Below, piece after piece: positions 9,608 through 17,503 of a stretch of 64,000 bases of DNA (the first letter of the stretch is position 1; each line of letters starts with the position of its first letter). The DNA is from Sphingomonadales bacterium Ga0077557 (GTDB lineage Bacteria; Pseudomonadota; Alphaproteobacteria; Sphingomonadales; Sphingomonadaceae). The notes beneath the pieces are model-generated. The model saw nothing but the letters and a program-made list of their open reading frames with translations. It made no database searches and had not been told where the DNA came from. The position numbers and the translations under genes were made by a program. The DNA is taken from contig LNFI01000032.1 of the NCBI GenBank assembly GCA_001464615.1, positions 1 to 64,000 of the forward strand, written 5' to 3'.

Positions 9608-10432
9608 ATGACGAAAATAGTGACGGATACCCGCGCCGATATCGGCTTCCCGCGGCTGCTGCGTGAATGGCGACAGAAATGTCGGCTGTCACAGCTCGAT
9701 CTGGCGCTGACGGCGGGGGTCTCGCAGCGCCATGTCAGCTTTCTGGAATCAGGGCGCGCCAATCCCAGCCGGACGATGATTCTGCAGCTCAGCGAGACGC
9801 TGCAGGTGCCGCTGCGAGATCGCAACACCTGGCTGACGGCGGCCGGCTTTGCGCCGCTGTTTCGCACTCGGGCGCTCGATGATCCGCAGATGGGGCAGGT
9901 GATGAGCGCGATCCGGATGATGTTGACGGCGCACGAACCCTTCCCGGCCGCCGCCATTGACCGGGCTTGGAATGTCCGCATGTCGAATGCGCCCTTTGAT
10001 CTGCTCGGGCGCATGCTGGGTGAGGATATTTGGGCGCGGGTTGGCGGCGAGGCGCATAATTTGATGCGGCTTTTCTTTCACCCGAACGGCATCCGGCGCT
10101 TCGTCACCAATTGGGCGTCGGTTGGGCCGCTAATCTGGCAACGGGCACAGCGTGAGGCCGAAACATTGGGCGGCGCCGATATGAAGGCCGTGCTGGATGA
10201 TCTGGGGCCGTTACAGGATGACGATATCCTGTGGTCAGCCGCTGAGACGGCGCTGCTGCCCGTTTTGCCGATCAACCTGGCGATTGGCGATCTCCGCCTG
10301 TCGATGTTCACCGTGATTGCGACCTTTGGCACGGCCCAGGATGTCACCGCGGATGAACTGCGGATTGAAACCATGTTTCCGGCCGATCCGGCAACCGAGG
10401 CGCTTTTCCGGCAGGCAGCGACAAGCCAGTAA
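9608..10432 (+). CDS. XRE-family regulator with MmyB-like ligand-binding domain
   Basis: This 274-residue regulator has an N-terminal helix-turn-helix (about residues 12-70: WRQKCRLSQLDLALTAGVSQ and HVSFLESGRANPSR) and a C-terminal MmyB-type domain (about 100-265), a PAS-like fold thought to bind a small ligand, possibly a fatty acid. I chose ATG 9608, which has GGGAAG eight bases ahead, over an upstream in-frame start at 9560 whose extra residues look non-conserved. The gene follows tRNA-Leu and precedes the epoxide-hydrolase-like gene at 10527 with a 94-bp gap. MmyB regulators often control adjacent oxidoreductase or detoxification genes, so it may regulate 10527 and 10928. Confidence 0.87.
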   Translation: MTKIVTDTRADIGFPRLLREWRQKCRLSQLDLALTAGVSQRHVSFLESGRANPSRTMILQLSETLQVPLRDRNTWLTAAGFAPLFRTRALDDPQMGQVMSAIRMMLTAHEPFPAAAIDRAWNVRMSNAPFDLLGRMLGEDIWARVGGEAHNLMRLFFHPNGIRRFVTNWASVGPLIWQRAQREAETLGGADMKAVLDDLGPLQDDDILWSAAETALLPVLPINLAIGDLRLSMFTVIATFGTAQDVTADELRIETMFPADPATEALFRQAATSQ

Positions 10433-10526
10433 TCGCTCGCCCAGGCCGCACGGATAACCTGCCAGGTAATTGCCGAACGCCCGCGCTGCCCCGACAAGCA
10501 ACATCGAACGCCCGAAGGAGACGACC

Positions 10527-10916
10527 ATGACCATAGCAGCGCCTTCGCCGACCGACATCGTCAAGCAGTTCCTGAAGGCGATGGAACCGCTCGATTATGA
10601 TACCGCGCTCACCTGTGTTGCTGCCAATTGCATTTACACCAACCCGCCGCCGATCGGCACGGTGCATGGACCCGCCGGCATCCGGGCCGTGCTGGAACCC
10701 TTTTTCGCGCCGACGCTGGAGAATGAGTTCCGCATCCTCCGGGAATCGGCGACTGGCCCGATCGTCATTCTCGAACGGCTCGATCGCCACCGTCTGGCCG
10801 ACAAATGGGTCGAACTGCCGGTCACTGGTGTGTTCGAGGTGCATGACGGCCTGATCAGCTATTGGCGCGACTATTTCGATGCGGCCACGATCATGTCGCA
10901 ATGGCCAACCGGCTAA
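10527..10916 (+). CDS. Limonene-1,2-epoxide hydrolase-like (NTF2-fold) protein
   Basis: This 129-residue NTF2-like cone-fold protein belongs to the limonene-1,2-epoxide hydrolase group. The signature pieces are TGPIVILERLDR (Arg and Asp of the proposed catalytic triad), ELPVTGVFEVHDG and the closing WRDYFD, which supplies a second acidic residue. Known members open epoxides by direct water attack without a covalent intermediate. The real substrate is unknown, and many members are uncharacterised SnoaL-like proteins. ATG 10527 is chosen because AAGGAGACGACC precedes it; the longer reading from 10470 has no ribosome-binding site. It ends within a few bases of the next small membrane-protein gene. 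Confidence 0.78.
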   Translation: MTIAAPSPTDIVKQFLKAMEPLDYDTALTCVAANCIYTNPPPIGTVHGPAGIRAVLEPFFAPTLENEFRILRESATGPIVILERLDRHRLADKWVELPVTGVFEVHDGLISYWRDYFDAATIMSQWPTG

Positions 10917-10927
10917 GGGAGCAGGCC

Positions 10928-11362
10928 GTGCGATCCCAGGCGTTTCACAAATTCTGGCTGAAGATTACGGCAATCGTCGTTGGATCGTTCGGACCGATAT
11001 TCTTCCTCGGCACGATGGCGGCAACGCTGGAGCCCGCGCGGCTGACGCTGGATATCCTCAGCTGGCCGATTGATGGCGGGACGCGCTGGGATTCGCCCGA
11101 CACGCGGTTTTTGTCTGCGCTGACGGGCGGCTTTCTGCTCGGCTGGGGCGTTTTGATCTGGTGCCTTTCGTCCTGGGTCCATGACCTGGCACCAGAGCCG
11201 GTGCGCCGCTCAGTCCTGACCGGCACCCTGGCCTGGTTCTGCCTGGATAGCGCCGGATCAATCGCGTCGGGCAATGCGTCGAACGCCGTGTTCAATGTGA
11301 TCGTGTTGCTGATCGCGGTCGGCCCGCTTTGGCGGCCGGCGATCGATGCTGGCCGATCATGA
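10928..11362 (+). CDS. Small polytopic membrane protein, unknown function
   Basis: This 144-residue protein has about four hydrophobic segments (around residues 13-34, 60-82, 97-115 and 119-136), so it is an integral membrane protein. I do not recognise a named family. The start is a GTG at 10928, because AAGGGAGCAGGCC sits directly ahead at ideal spacing; upstream ATGs at 10862 and 10901 lie inside the previous gene. It follows the epoxide-hydrolase-like gene by 11 bp and is likely co-transcribed with it. Its 3' end overlaps the convergent LysR gene by 6 bp. Confidence 0.65.
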   Translation: MRSQAFHKFWLKITAIVVGSFGPIFFLGTMAATLEPARLTLDILSWPIDGGTRWDSPDTRFLSALTGGFLLGWGVLIWCLSSWVHDLAPEPVRRSVLTGTLAWFCLDSAGSIASGNASNAVFNVIVLLIAVGPLWRPAIDAGRS

Positions 11363-12268
11363 CCCGCCCAAAGCAGGATCGTCGGCCGCCCCCATCGCCA
11401 TGACGAGATGGTCGATGAACAGGCGCACCTTGGCCGGCGGCTTGCGGCCAAGCGGCGAGATGGCGTGGACGTCGATGGTCGGCAGGGTAAAATCGGGCAG
11501 AACCTGCACCAGCTCGCCGCGCGCCACTTCCATGCGGCAGGCAAAGGCCGACGTCATCGCCAGCCCAAAGCCGGCGACAGCGGCAGCCAATACGCCTTCG
11601 GTAGACGTGGCGACCAGTCGCGCTTCAAGCTTCACGGAGGTTTCGCCACCTGCCGCGTCGCGCAACGTCCAGATATCGATGCCGGGTGACCGCCCGCTGA
11701 TGATGGCATGCGCCTGGAGATCGGCAATCGACTTTGGCGCGGATCGCGCGGTGAGATAGGCTGGGCTGGCCACGATGTAGCGCGGCGCGGAGGCGATGCG
11801 GCGACTGATAAAGCTCGAATCCGCTAATGCGCCAAGCCGGATGGCGAGATCGACCCCTTCGTCGAGCAAATCGACGCGGCGGTCGGCCATTAACAGCTCG
11901 ACCCGCAACGCCGGATGTGCCTCAAGAAACGGGCCAAGCCGGGGAGCGATTTCGCGCGCGCCAAAGGTCACCGGGGTCGCGACCTTGAGGACGCCGTTCA
12001 GCCCCTCCGTGCCGCGTACAGCGTTTTCCATCTCCTCGACATCGCTGAGCACGCTGCGCGCCCGTTCAAGCAGCAGCGCGCCGGCTTCGGTCGGCACGAC
12101 TTGGCGCGTTGTTCGCATGAACAGCTTGACGCCCAGCCGCGCCTCGAGTCCGCCGATCATCCGTGACACGGTGGGTTGCGCATAGCCGAGCTCGCGCCCG
12201 GCGCGGGAGAAGCTGCCCGTGTCCGCCACGCGGACGAAAAGCGCAAGATCGTGAAAACGGTCACTCAT
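11357..12268 (-). CDS. LysR-family transcriptional regulator
   Basis: This 303-residue LysR-type regulator has an N-terminal winged helix-turn-helix (DLALFVRVADTGSFSRAG, then YAQPTVSRMIGGLEARLG, residues about 5-60) and a C-terminal co-inducer domain of the periplasmic-binding-protein fold (about 90-300). Such regulators usually control the divergently transcribed neighbour, here the seven-gene run starting at 12383. ATG 12268 (MSDRFHDL) is chosen over a TTG at 12295. A T-N11-A motif lies directly upstream. Its inducer is unknown; the operon content suggests a reactive carbonyl, quinone or peroxide. Confidence 0.92.
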   Translation of the reverse strand: MSDRFHDLALFVRVADTGSFSRAGRELGYAQPTVSRMIGGLEARLGVKLFMRTTRQVVPTEAGALLLERARSVLSDVEEMENAVRGTEGLNGVLKVATPVTFGAREIAPRLGPFLEAHPALRVELLMADRRVDLLDEGVDLAIRLGALADSSFISRRIASAPRYIVASPAYLTARSAPKSIADLQAHAIISGRSPGIDIWTLRDAAGGETSVKLEARLVATSTEGVLAAAVAGFGLAMTSAFACRMEVARGELVQVLPDFTLPTIDVHAISPLGRKPPAKVRLFIDHLVMAMGAADDPALGGS

Positions 12269-12273
12269 AGCAA

Positions 12274-12288
12274 ATGCGTATAAGTCAT
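12274..12288. promoter_or_regulatory. Possible LysR box in the divergent promoter region
   Basis: The 15 bases ATGCGTATAAGTCAT form an ATG/CAT dyad with an A+T-rich centre and contain the T-N11-A arrangement (T12275 to A12287) that LysR regulators recognise. The site lies between the regulator start (12268) and the divergent AhpD-like gene (12383), six bases from the regulator, which fits autorepression. The motif is short and could be chance. Confidence 0.35.
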
Positions 12289-12382
12289 AGAGCAATTCAA
12301 GGGATACAAGAGAATCGCTGCATGAGCCATTTCCTGGTCACCGGCAACGAGCGTGTTGCTGGACACCATCAGGAGACCCGCA

Positions 12383-12958
12383 ATGACCATCGCATTCCAG
12401 AGCTACACCGCCGATACCGCCCCAGAAGCTTCCAAGCCTTTGCTCGCTGGCGTCAAGAGCCAGTTCGGCTTCGTCCCCAACCTGCAGAGCATCATGGCCG
12501 AAAGCCCCGAGCTGCTTGCCGCGCACGGCGCCCTGTGGGCCGAATTTTCGAAAACCACGCTCAGCCAGCATGAGCAGCAGATCGTGTTCATGACGGCAAT
12601 TTATGAAAATGACTGCCATTATTGCATGGCTGGCCACACCACGATGGCCAAGATGCAGAAGCTGGGCGATGACGTAATCCAGGCACTGCGCGGCGGCAAC
12701 GCAATTGCCGATGCCAAGTTCGAAGCGCTGCACCGTTTCACCACGCTCGTCGTTCGTGACCGCGGCTTTGTTGCAGATGCTGATGTCCAGGCGTTCCTCG
12801 ACGCGGGCTATACCCGTCGCAACGTGCTCGAAGTCGTGCTCGGCGTCTCGATCAAGATCCAGAGCAACTACACCAACCACCTGGTCGGCACACCGTATGA
12901 CGCCTTCATGGCTGGCAACGAGTGGACCAAGCCCGGCACGATGCGCGCTGCCGCTTAA
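12383..12958 (+). CDS. Carboxymuconolactone decarboxylase / AhpD-like peroxidase
   Basis: This 191-residue, all-helical AhpD-fold protein carries the catalytic motif CHYCMAGH (about residues 78-85), matching the Cys-x-x-Cys with trailing His of alkylhydroperoxidase AhpD. A resolving Cys pair suggests thiol-dependent peroxidase or disulfide activity rather than true muconolactone decarboxylation, which lacks the pair. ATG 12383 has AGGAGA seven to ten bases ahead and gives the typical family start. It is the first gene of the run divergent from LysR and is followed by a peroxiredoxin-like gene, a pairing that points to peroxide or electrophile defence. Confidence 0.88.
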   Translation: MTIAFQSYTADTAPEASKPLLAGVKSQFGFVPNLQSIMAESPELLAAHGALWAEFSKTTLSQHEQQIVFMTAIYENDCHYCMAGHTTMAKMQKLGDDVIQALRGGNAIADAKFEALHRFTTLVVRDRGFVADADVQAFLDAGYTRRNVLEVVLGVSIKIQSNYTNHLVGTPYDAFMAGNEWTKPGTMRAAA

Positions 12959-13026
12959 GCCCTAACCCTGTCCCCCTCGGCCGGCGCGCGTTCCTCCCCT
13001 TTCTCGCGCCGGCCACCTTTTTCGAA

Positions 13027-13716
13027 ATGACTGTTCCGATGTCCCAGCACGCAGCTCTTACCCAGGAACTTGACGCGCTCCGCGCCCATTATGCCGTGCA
13101 TATGCCGGCCGATATCGCCGCCGCCATGACGCGCGCCGATACCGCGCTTGCGACCTCTGGCATCGTCAATCGCGCGCTGAAGGCCGGGCACTATGCGCCT
13201 GATTTCGCCGCACCCGATGCCAACGGGACCCCCGTTCGCCTGAGCCGCGCGCTGCGTGACGGCGCGGTGATCCTCAGCTTTTATCGCGGCGATTGGTGCC
13301 CTTATTGCAACCTGGAGTTGCGTGCCTATGCAGCGCTTGCCGATGAGATGCGCGATGCCGGGATCCAGTTGATCGCAATCTCGCCGCAAGAATCTGATAA
13401 AACGGTACAGGCCGCAAACGCCGATCCATATCCTTTTGCGGTGCTGAGCGATTCAGGGTCGAAGATTGCCCGGAATTTCGGTGTCGCCTTTGACCTGCAC
13501 GAGGAACTTCGACCGCTTTACGCCCGGCTCGGCCATGCGTTGCCCGACATGAACGGCGGTGACTGGATCCTGCCGATCCCCGCCACCTATGTGATCGCGC
13601 CCAATGGCGAGATCGTGCTCGCTTTCATCGACACTGATTATCGTCGCCGCCTCGATCCCGTCGACGCGATTGCCGCCGCAATCCGCGCTAACACCCCGCG
13701 CCGCAAGGCCGCGTGA
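13027..13716 (+). CDS. Peroxiredoxin-like (AhpC/TSA) protein
   Basis: This 229-residue thioredoxin-fold protein of the AhpC/TSA group has the active-site segment FYRGDWCPYCNLELRAY, so it carries a CPYC redox pair rather than the single Cys of classical 2-Cys peroxiredoxins. Lengths and layout match the peroxiredoxin-like family with an N-terminal helical extension of about 60 residues. Two starts are possible, ATG 13027 and ATG 13039; neither has a strong Shine-Dalgarno, so the N-terminus is uncertain by four residues. It lies 68 bp after the AhpD-like gene and one base before the EamA transporter gene. Confidence 0.85.
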   Translation: MTVPMSQHAALTQELDALRAHYAVHMPADIAAAMTRADTALATSGIVNRALKAGHYAPDFAAPDANGTPVRLSRALRDGAVILSFYRGDWCPYCNLELRAYAALADEMRDAGIQLIAISPQESDKTVQAANADPYPFAVLSDSGSKIARNFGVAFDLHEELRPLYARLGHALPDMNGGDWILPIPATYVIAPNGEIVLAFIDTDYRRRLDPVDAIAAAIRANTPRRKAA

Positions 13717-13717
13717 G

Positions 13718-14662
13718 ATGACCAGCATCGCCCTTTCACCTGCCGCGCCAAAGCAAATGGCGTCGCCCGTCCTGCAGGGCGTGATGTGGGGCGGTGCCGC
13801 CGTCACCATCTGGGGCGTGTACCTGGCCTTTGCCCGCGCCAATGTCAGCACGGGTATCCTGCCCGTTGATCTCGCCGTTGTGCGCTATCTGACGGCTGGC
13901 CTGATCATGCTGCCCTGGCTGCTGCGACATTCGCCCGCCACGATGGCGGGGATGGGGTGGCGCAAGGCGGCGGTGCTGACGCTGTTAGCCGGGCCGTTGT
14001 TCATCCTGGTCAGCGCGACCGGGTTCAACTTCGCGCCGCTGTCGCACGGTGCCGTCGTCCAGCCTGCCGCCATCACGATTGCCGGGATGTTGCTGGGCGC
14101 GGCGTTGCTTGGCGACCGGCTGACCAAGCCGCGTGTTATCGGCGCCGGGATCATTCTGGCCGGGCTTGCACTGGTGGCTGGCCCGAGCGCGCTCAGCGGC
14201 GGGGCGATTGCCCTGCTGGGTGATGCGCTGTTCGCTGGCGCTGGCGTGATGTGGGCGGTGTTCGCCGTCCTGTCGCGGCGCTGGGCGATTTCCCCCGTCG
14301 CGGCCACGGCCGTGGTGTCGGTTCTGTCGGCGGTCGTCTATGTCCCGCTTTACCTGGGCACCAATGGTATTGGCGCGCTGCTCACCCAGTCAGCGACAAC
14401 CATCGTGCTGCTGATCATTGTCCACGGCGTTTTGTCCGGTGTGGTCGCGGTGTTTGCTTTTGGCCGCGCCGCTGAACTGCTCGGTGCGCCCCGCGCCGCT
14501 GCCTTCCCCGCCCTTGTGCCCGTCGTTGCCACGCTCGCTGGCATCCCGGTCGCCGGAGAATTTCCCGCTGCCTGGCAGATTGCCGGGTTGCTGATCGTCA
14601 CCCTCGGCCTGCTCGTCACCCAGCGGACCGCCAAGCCCCAACTATCGACCAAGACCGCCTGA
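13718..14662 (+). CDS. EamA/DMT-family transporter
   Basis: This 314-residue inner-membrane protein of the drug/metabolite transporter superfamily has about ten hydrophobic helices arranged as two EamA repeats (roughly residues 20-150 and 165-300). Members export amino acids, metabolites or toxic compounds; no substrate can be inferred from sequence. ATG 13718 stands one base after the previous stop (TGAGATG), so translation is coupled to the peroxiredoxin-like gene; the longer reading from 13604 overlaps that gene and is rejected. In this operon it may export the compound that LysR senses, or a conjugate of it. Confidence 0.88.
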   Translation: MTSIALSPAAPKQMASPVLQGVMWGGAAVTIWGVYLAFARANVSTGILPVDLAVVRYLTAGLIMLPWLLRHSPATMAGMGWRKAAVLTLLAGPLFILVSATGFNFAPLSHGAVVQPAAITIAGMLLGAALLGDRLTKPRVIGAGIILAGLALVAGPSALSGGAIALLGDALFAGAGVMWAVFAVLSRRWAISPVAATAVVSVLSAVVYVPLYLGTNGIGALLTQSATTIVLLIIVHGVLSGVVAVFAFGRAAELLGAPRAAAFPALVPVVATLAGIPVAGEFPAAWQIAGLLIVTLGLLVTQRTAKPQLSTKTA

Positions 14663-14694
14663 AACCATCAAGCCCAACGGAAAGGAACACCCCC

Positions 14695-15573
14695 ATGACC
14701 CGCACCCGTTTTCTCACCAGCGTTGCCGCTTCCCTGCTCGCATCGGTTATCGTTGCCGTCACAGAGCCAGCGCCCGCCGCCGCGCAAACCGCCGCAACAC
14801 CGGCAAACCCGGCCTATTTCACCCAGCACCCCTCGCTGCGGATGACGCGCGGTGCCGATGGCGTGCTGGTGGTCGAATTCAACACCCGTGGTGGCCCGAT
14901 CAAGTTTACTGCCCAGGACCACGAGGATTTCGTCGATGCCTTTTACCAGATCGGTCGCGATCGCGGGAACAAGGTCGTCATCCTGACCGGGGCTGGTGGC
15001 CAATGGATTGGCGATATCGATTTCCCCAGCTTTGGTGACGTCAGCGACCCCGATGGCTGGAGCAAGGTGCATGACGAAGGCACGCAGGTGCTGGAAAACA
15101 TCGCCAATATCCGCGTGCCCGTGATCTGCGCGGTTGAGGGCAAGGCCTGGATTCACTCCGAATATTGCCTGCTTGCCAATGTCGTCATCGCCGGCAAGGG
15201 CGCGACCTTCAATGATGCGCCGCATTTTGCAGGCGGCATCGTGCCCGCCGACGGCATCTTTACCGCCTGGTCCTATTGGGCCGGACCCGGCCGCGCCCAG
15301 GCCTGGCTGCTCGATCCCAAGCCGATTTCGGCGGAGACCGCGCAAAGCTGGGGCGTTGTGTCCGAAATCACGCCAACCGGCGGGGCAGTTGCCCGCGCCC
15401 GGGTGCTGGCGGCAGGGTATCTGACCAAAACCGAAGTCACCCGCCGAAACACCCGCATCCACTTCATCCAGCCCTTGAAGGAGCGGATCATCAAGGAAAC
15501 GGGCTATGGCCTGCAACTCGAAGGCGCGAGCGCATCGGCGCTGGTCAAGGCGTCGAAGGCAGGTGCCAAGTGA
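14695..15573 (+). CDS. Crotonase-fold hydrolase resembling 6-oxocamphor hydrolase, with signal peptide
   Basis: This 292-residue member of the crotonase (enoyl-CoA hydratase) superfamily best recalls 6-oxocamphor hydrolase of Rhodococcus, which cleaves a C-C bond in beta-diketones by a retro-Claisen reaction without CoA. Matching landmarks are NKVVILTGAG (93-101), DIDFPSF, H154 in AWIHSEY, H177 in DAPHF, D186 in VPADG and H76 in the TAQDHED region; these align with the His/Asp residues I recall as catalytic in that enzyme. Unlike typical crotonases, it begins with a signal peptide (hydrophobic core about residues 8-22, AxA site near 28-30, PAAAQT). It is co-translated with the following SDR gene (GTGA overlap). 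Confidence 0.8.
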   Translation: MTRTRFLTSVAASLLASVIVAVTEPAPAAAQTAATPANPAYFTQHPSLRMTRGADGVLVVEFNTRGGPIKFTAQDHEDFVDAFYQIGRDRGNKVVILTGAGGQWIGDIDFPSFGDVSDPDGWSKVHDEGTQVLENIANIRVPVICAVEGKAWIHSEYCLLANVVIAGKGATFNDAPHFAGGIVPADGIFTAWSYWAGPGRAQAWLLDPKPISAETAQSWGVVSEITPTGGAVARARVLAAGYLTKTEVTRRNTRIHFIQPLKERIIKETGYGLQLEGASASALVKASKAGAK

Positions 15574-16376
15574 TCCTGCTTGCCAAGCGCGCGGTCATCA
15601 CCGGCGGGTCGAGCGGCATCGGCTATGAAATTGCCGCGCAAATGGCAGCAAAGGGCGCTCGGCTGGTGTTGACCGGTCGGCGAGCCGAGCCGCTCGCCGC
15701 CGCGGTCGAACGGCTCAAGGCGACAGGTGCCGAAGTGTACGGCGTCGCCGGGGACATCACCGATGGCGCGGCGCGGGCGGTCCTGCTCGACCAAGCCGTG
15801 GCGCTGCTCGGCGGTGTCGATATCCTGGTCAACAATGCTGGCGGCGTGCGCGCCGGGCGGCTGGAAGACATCACCGAAGATGAGCTGCGCGCGATGATCG
15901 ACGTCGATCTGCTCAGCCCCATGCTGCTCACCCGGCTGTTCTTGTCCGAACTGCGCCGGTCGGGCGACGGCCTGATCGTCAACATCGCGTCGGGCATCGC
16001 CCAGATGGGGGTGCCGTTTTACACCGGCTATGCCGCCGCCAAGGGCGGTCTGGCCCGCTTTGGCGAGGCACTGCGTCGCGAGCTGAAGGGGGAGGGCGTT
16101 CACGTCATCACCGTGTTTCCAGGCGCGACCGACACGCCAATGATGGCGACCAACAAGGCCGATGCCGGGATGGGCTTCGCGCTTCAGCCCGTCGCCGATG
16201 TCGTCGGATCGATCATTGAGGGCATTGAGGCGAACGCGTTTGAGGTCGTGCGCGGTGGCGACGCGCGCAAGGCAACGCTTGATCTCAACCGCACTGATCC
16301 CGCCGCGATCGACCAGCGATTCCTCGACATGAAACCAGCCCTAGAAGCCGCCGTCAGCGGTCACAGCGCCCTTTGA
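15570..16376 (+). CDS. SDR-family NAD(P)-dependent oxidoreductase
   Basis: This 268-residue classical short-chain dehydrogenase has the cofactor motif TGGSSGIG near the N-terminus, NNAGG, a catalytic Ser in NIASG, and the YxxxK pair in GYAAAKGG. It would interconvert an alcohol and a ketone using NAD(P)H. The start is a GTG at 15570 that overlaps the stop of the crotonase-like gene by four bases (GTGA), preceded by AAGGCAGG; an apparent longer open frame from 15276 lies inside that gene. Position suggests that it acts on the substrate or product of its neighbour. The stop is 13 bp before the OYE gene. Confidence 0.92.
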   Translation: MILLAKRAVITGGSSGIGYEIAAQMAAKGARLVLTGRRAEPLAAAVERLKATGAEVYGVAGDITDGAARAVLLDQAVALLGGVDILVNNAGGVRAGRLEDITEDELRAMIDVDLLSPMLLTRLFLSELRRSGDGLIVNIASGIAQMGVPFYTGYAAAKGGLARFGEALRRELKGEGVHVITVFPGATDTPMMATNKADAGMGFALQPVADVVGSIIEGIEANAFEVVRGGDARKATLDLNRTDPAAIDQRFLDMKPALEAAVSGHSAL

Positions 16377-16389
16377 ACTGGAGCCGATA

Positions 16390-17478
16390 ATGTCTGCGCT
16401 TTTTTCTCCCTTCACCCTTGGTCCCGTTCCTCTCATCAACCGCATCGTCGTGTCGCCGATGTGCCAATATTCCGCCAATGATGGCTCGGCGAGCGACTGG
16501 CATCTGCAGCATCTGCCCAATTATGGCATGAGCGGCGCTGGGCTGGTGATGACCGAGGCAACGCATGTCGAGCGGCGTGGACGGATCACGCATGGCTGCC
16601 TTGGGCTGTATTCGGACGCTAATGAGGCGGCGCTATCACAGGCGCTGACCGTCGCACGCCGCTATGCGCCTGTCGGCACAAAGTTCGGCATCCAGCTGGC
16701 GCATTCGGGCCGCAAGGGCGCGGTTACCCGGCCCTGGGAGGGTGGCAATCCGCTCCCTGACGATAAAGACCCGTGGGTAACGGTCGCGCCGTCGGCGATT
16801 CCCTTCAAGCCTGACTGGAAGACGCCAGAGGCATTGGACGAGGCGGGGATTGAGCGCACCATCGCGGCGTTCGTCCAGGCCGCCGTTCGTGCGGTGTGGA
16901 TCGGCTTTGACGTGATCGAGCTCCATGCCGGGCACGGCTATTTGCTCCACCAGTTCCTGTCGCCGCTGGCCAATCACCGTACTGACCAATGGGGCGGGTC
17001 GCCTGAAAACCGTGCGCGCCTGCTGCTGACGATTGCCGAGCGAGTTCGCGCGGTGGTGCCATCGTCGATCGCGCTGGGCGTGCGGCTGACCACGACTGAC
17101 TGGGCCGATGGCGGCGTCGATACCGGCGATGCCGTGGTCGTCGCGCAGCAACTGAAGGCGCTCGGTTATGATTATGTCTGCGCGACTGGCGGCTTCGTCG
17201 TGCCGCCTGTCGGCATTCCGTTCGGTCCCGGCTATCAGGTGCATCTGGCAGAGCGCGTTCGCCGCGAAGCCGGAATCGCCACCCGCGCCGTGGGCGGCAT
17301 CAGCGATCCGCATCAGGCAGAGGCGATCATCGCTGAGGGCAAGGCCGATCTCGTCGCGCTGGCCACCGCCTTCCTCGCCGATCCACGCTGGGCCTGGCGC
17401 GCCGCTGATACGCTCGGCGCACCCATCGCCTATCCCCCGCAATATGCCCGCGCCAAGGGCGTTCGCAAAACCGCCTGA
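16390..17478 (+). CDS. NADH:flavin oxidoreductase (Old Yellow Enzyme, YqjM-like)
   Basis: This 362-residue FMN-dependent TIM-barrel ene-reductase of the YqjM class reduces the C=C bond of alpha,beta-unsaturated aldehydes, ketones or nitro compounds with NAD(P)H. Visible elements are VSPMCQYSANDG (N-terminal FMN contact and the YqjM-class Cys), QLAHSGRKG, HAGHGYLLHQFLSP with the substrate-binding His-x-x-His region, and RLTTTDW. It begins 13 bp after the SDR gene and is followed 25 bp later by a GST. An ene-reductase, an SDR and a GST together fit detoxification or breakdown of enones. Confidence 0.94.
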   Translation: MSALFSPFTLGPVPLINRIVVSPMCQYSANDGSASDWHLQHLPNYGMSGAGLVMTEATHVERRGRITHGCLGLYSDANEAALSQALTVARRYAPVGTKFGIQLAHSGRKGAVTRPWEGGNPLPDDKDPWVTVAPSAIPFKPDWKTPEALDEAGIERTIAAFVQAAVRAVWIGFDVIELHAGHGYLLHQFLSPLANHRTDQWGGSPENRARLLLTIAERVRAVVPSSIALGVRLTTTDWADGGVDTGDAVVVAQQLKALGYDYVCATGGFVVPPVGIPFGPGYQVHLAERVRREAGIATRAVGGISDPHQAEAIIAEGKADLVALATAFLADPRWAWRAADTLGAPIAYPPQYARAKGVRKTA

Positions 17479-17503
17479 ACCAATCCCAAACTACAGGAGA
17501 CCC

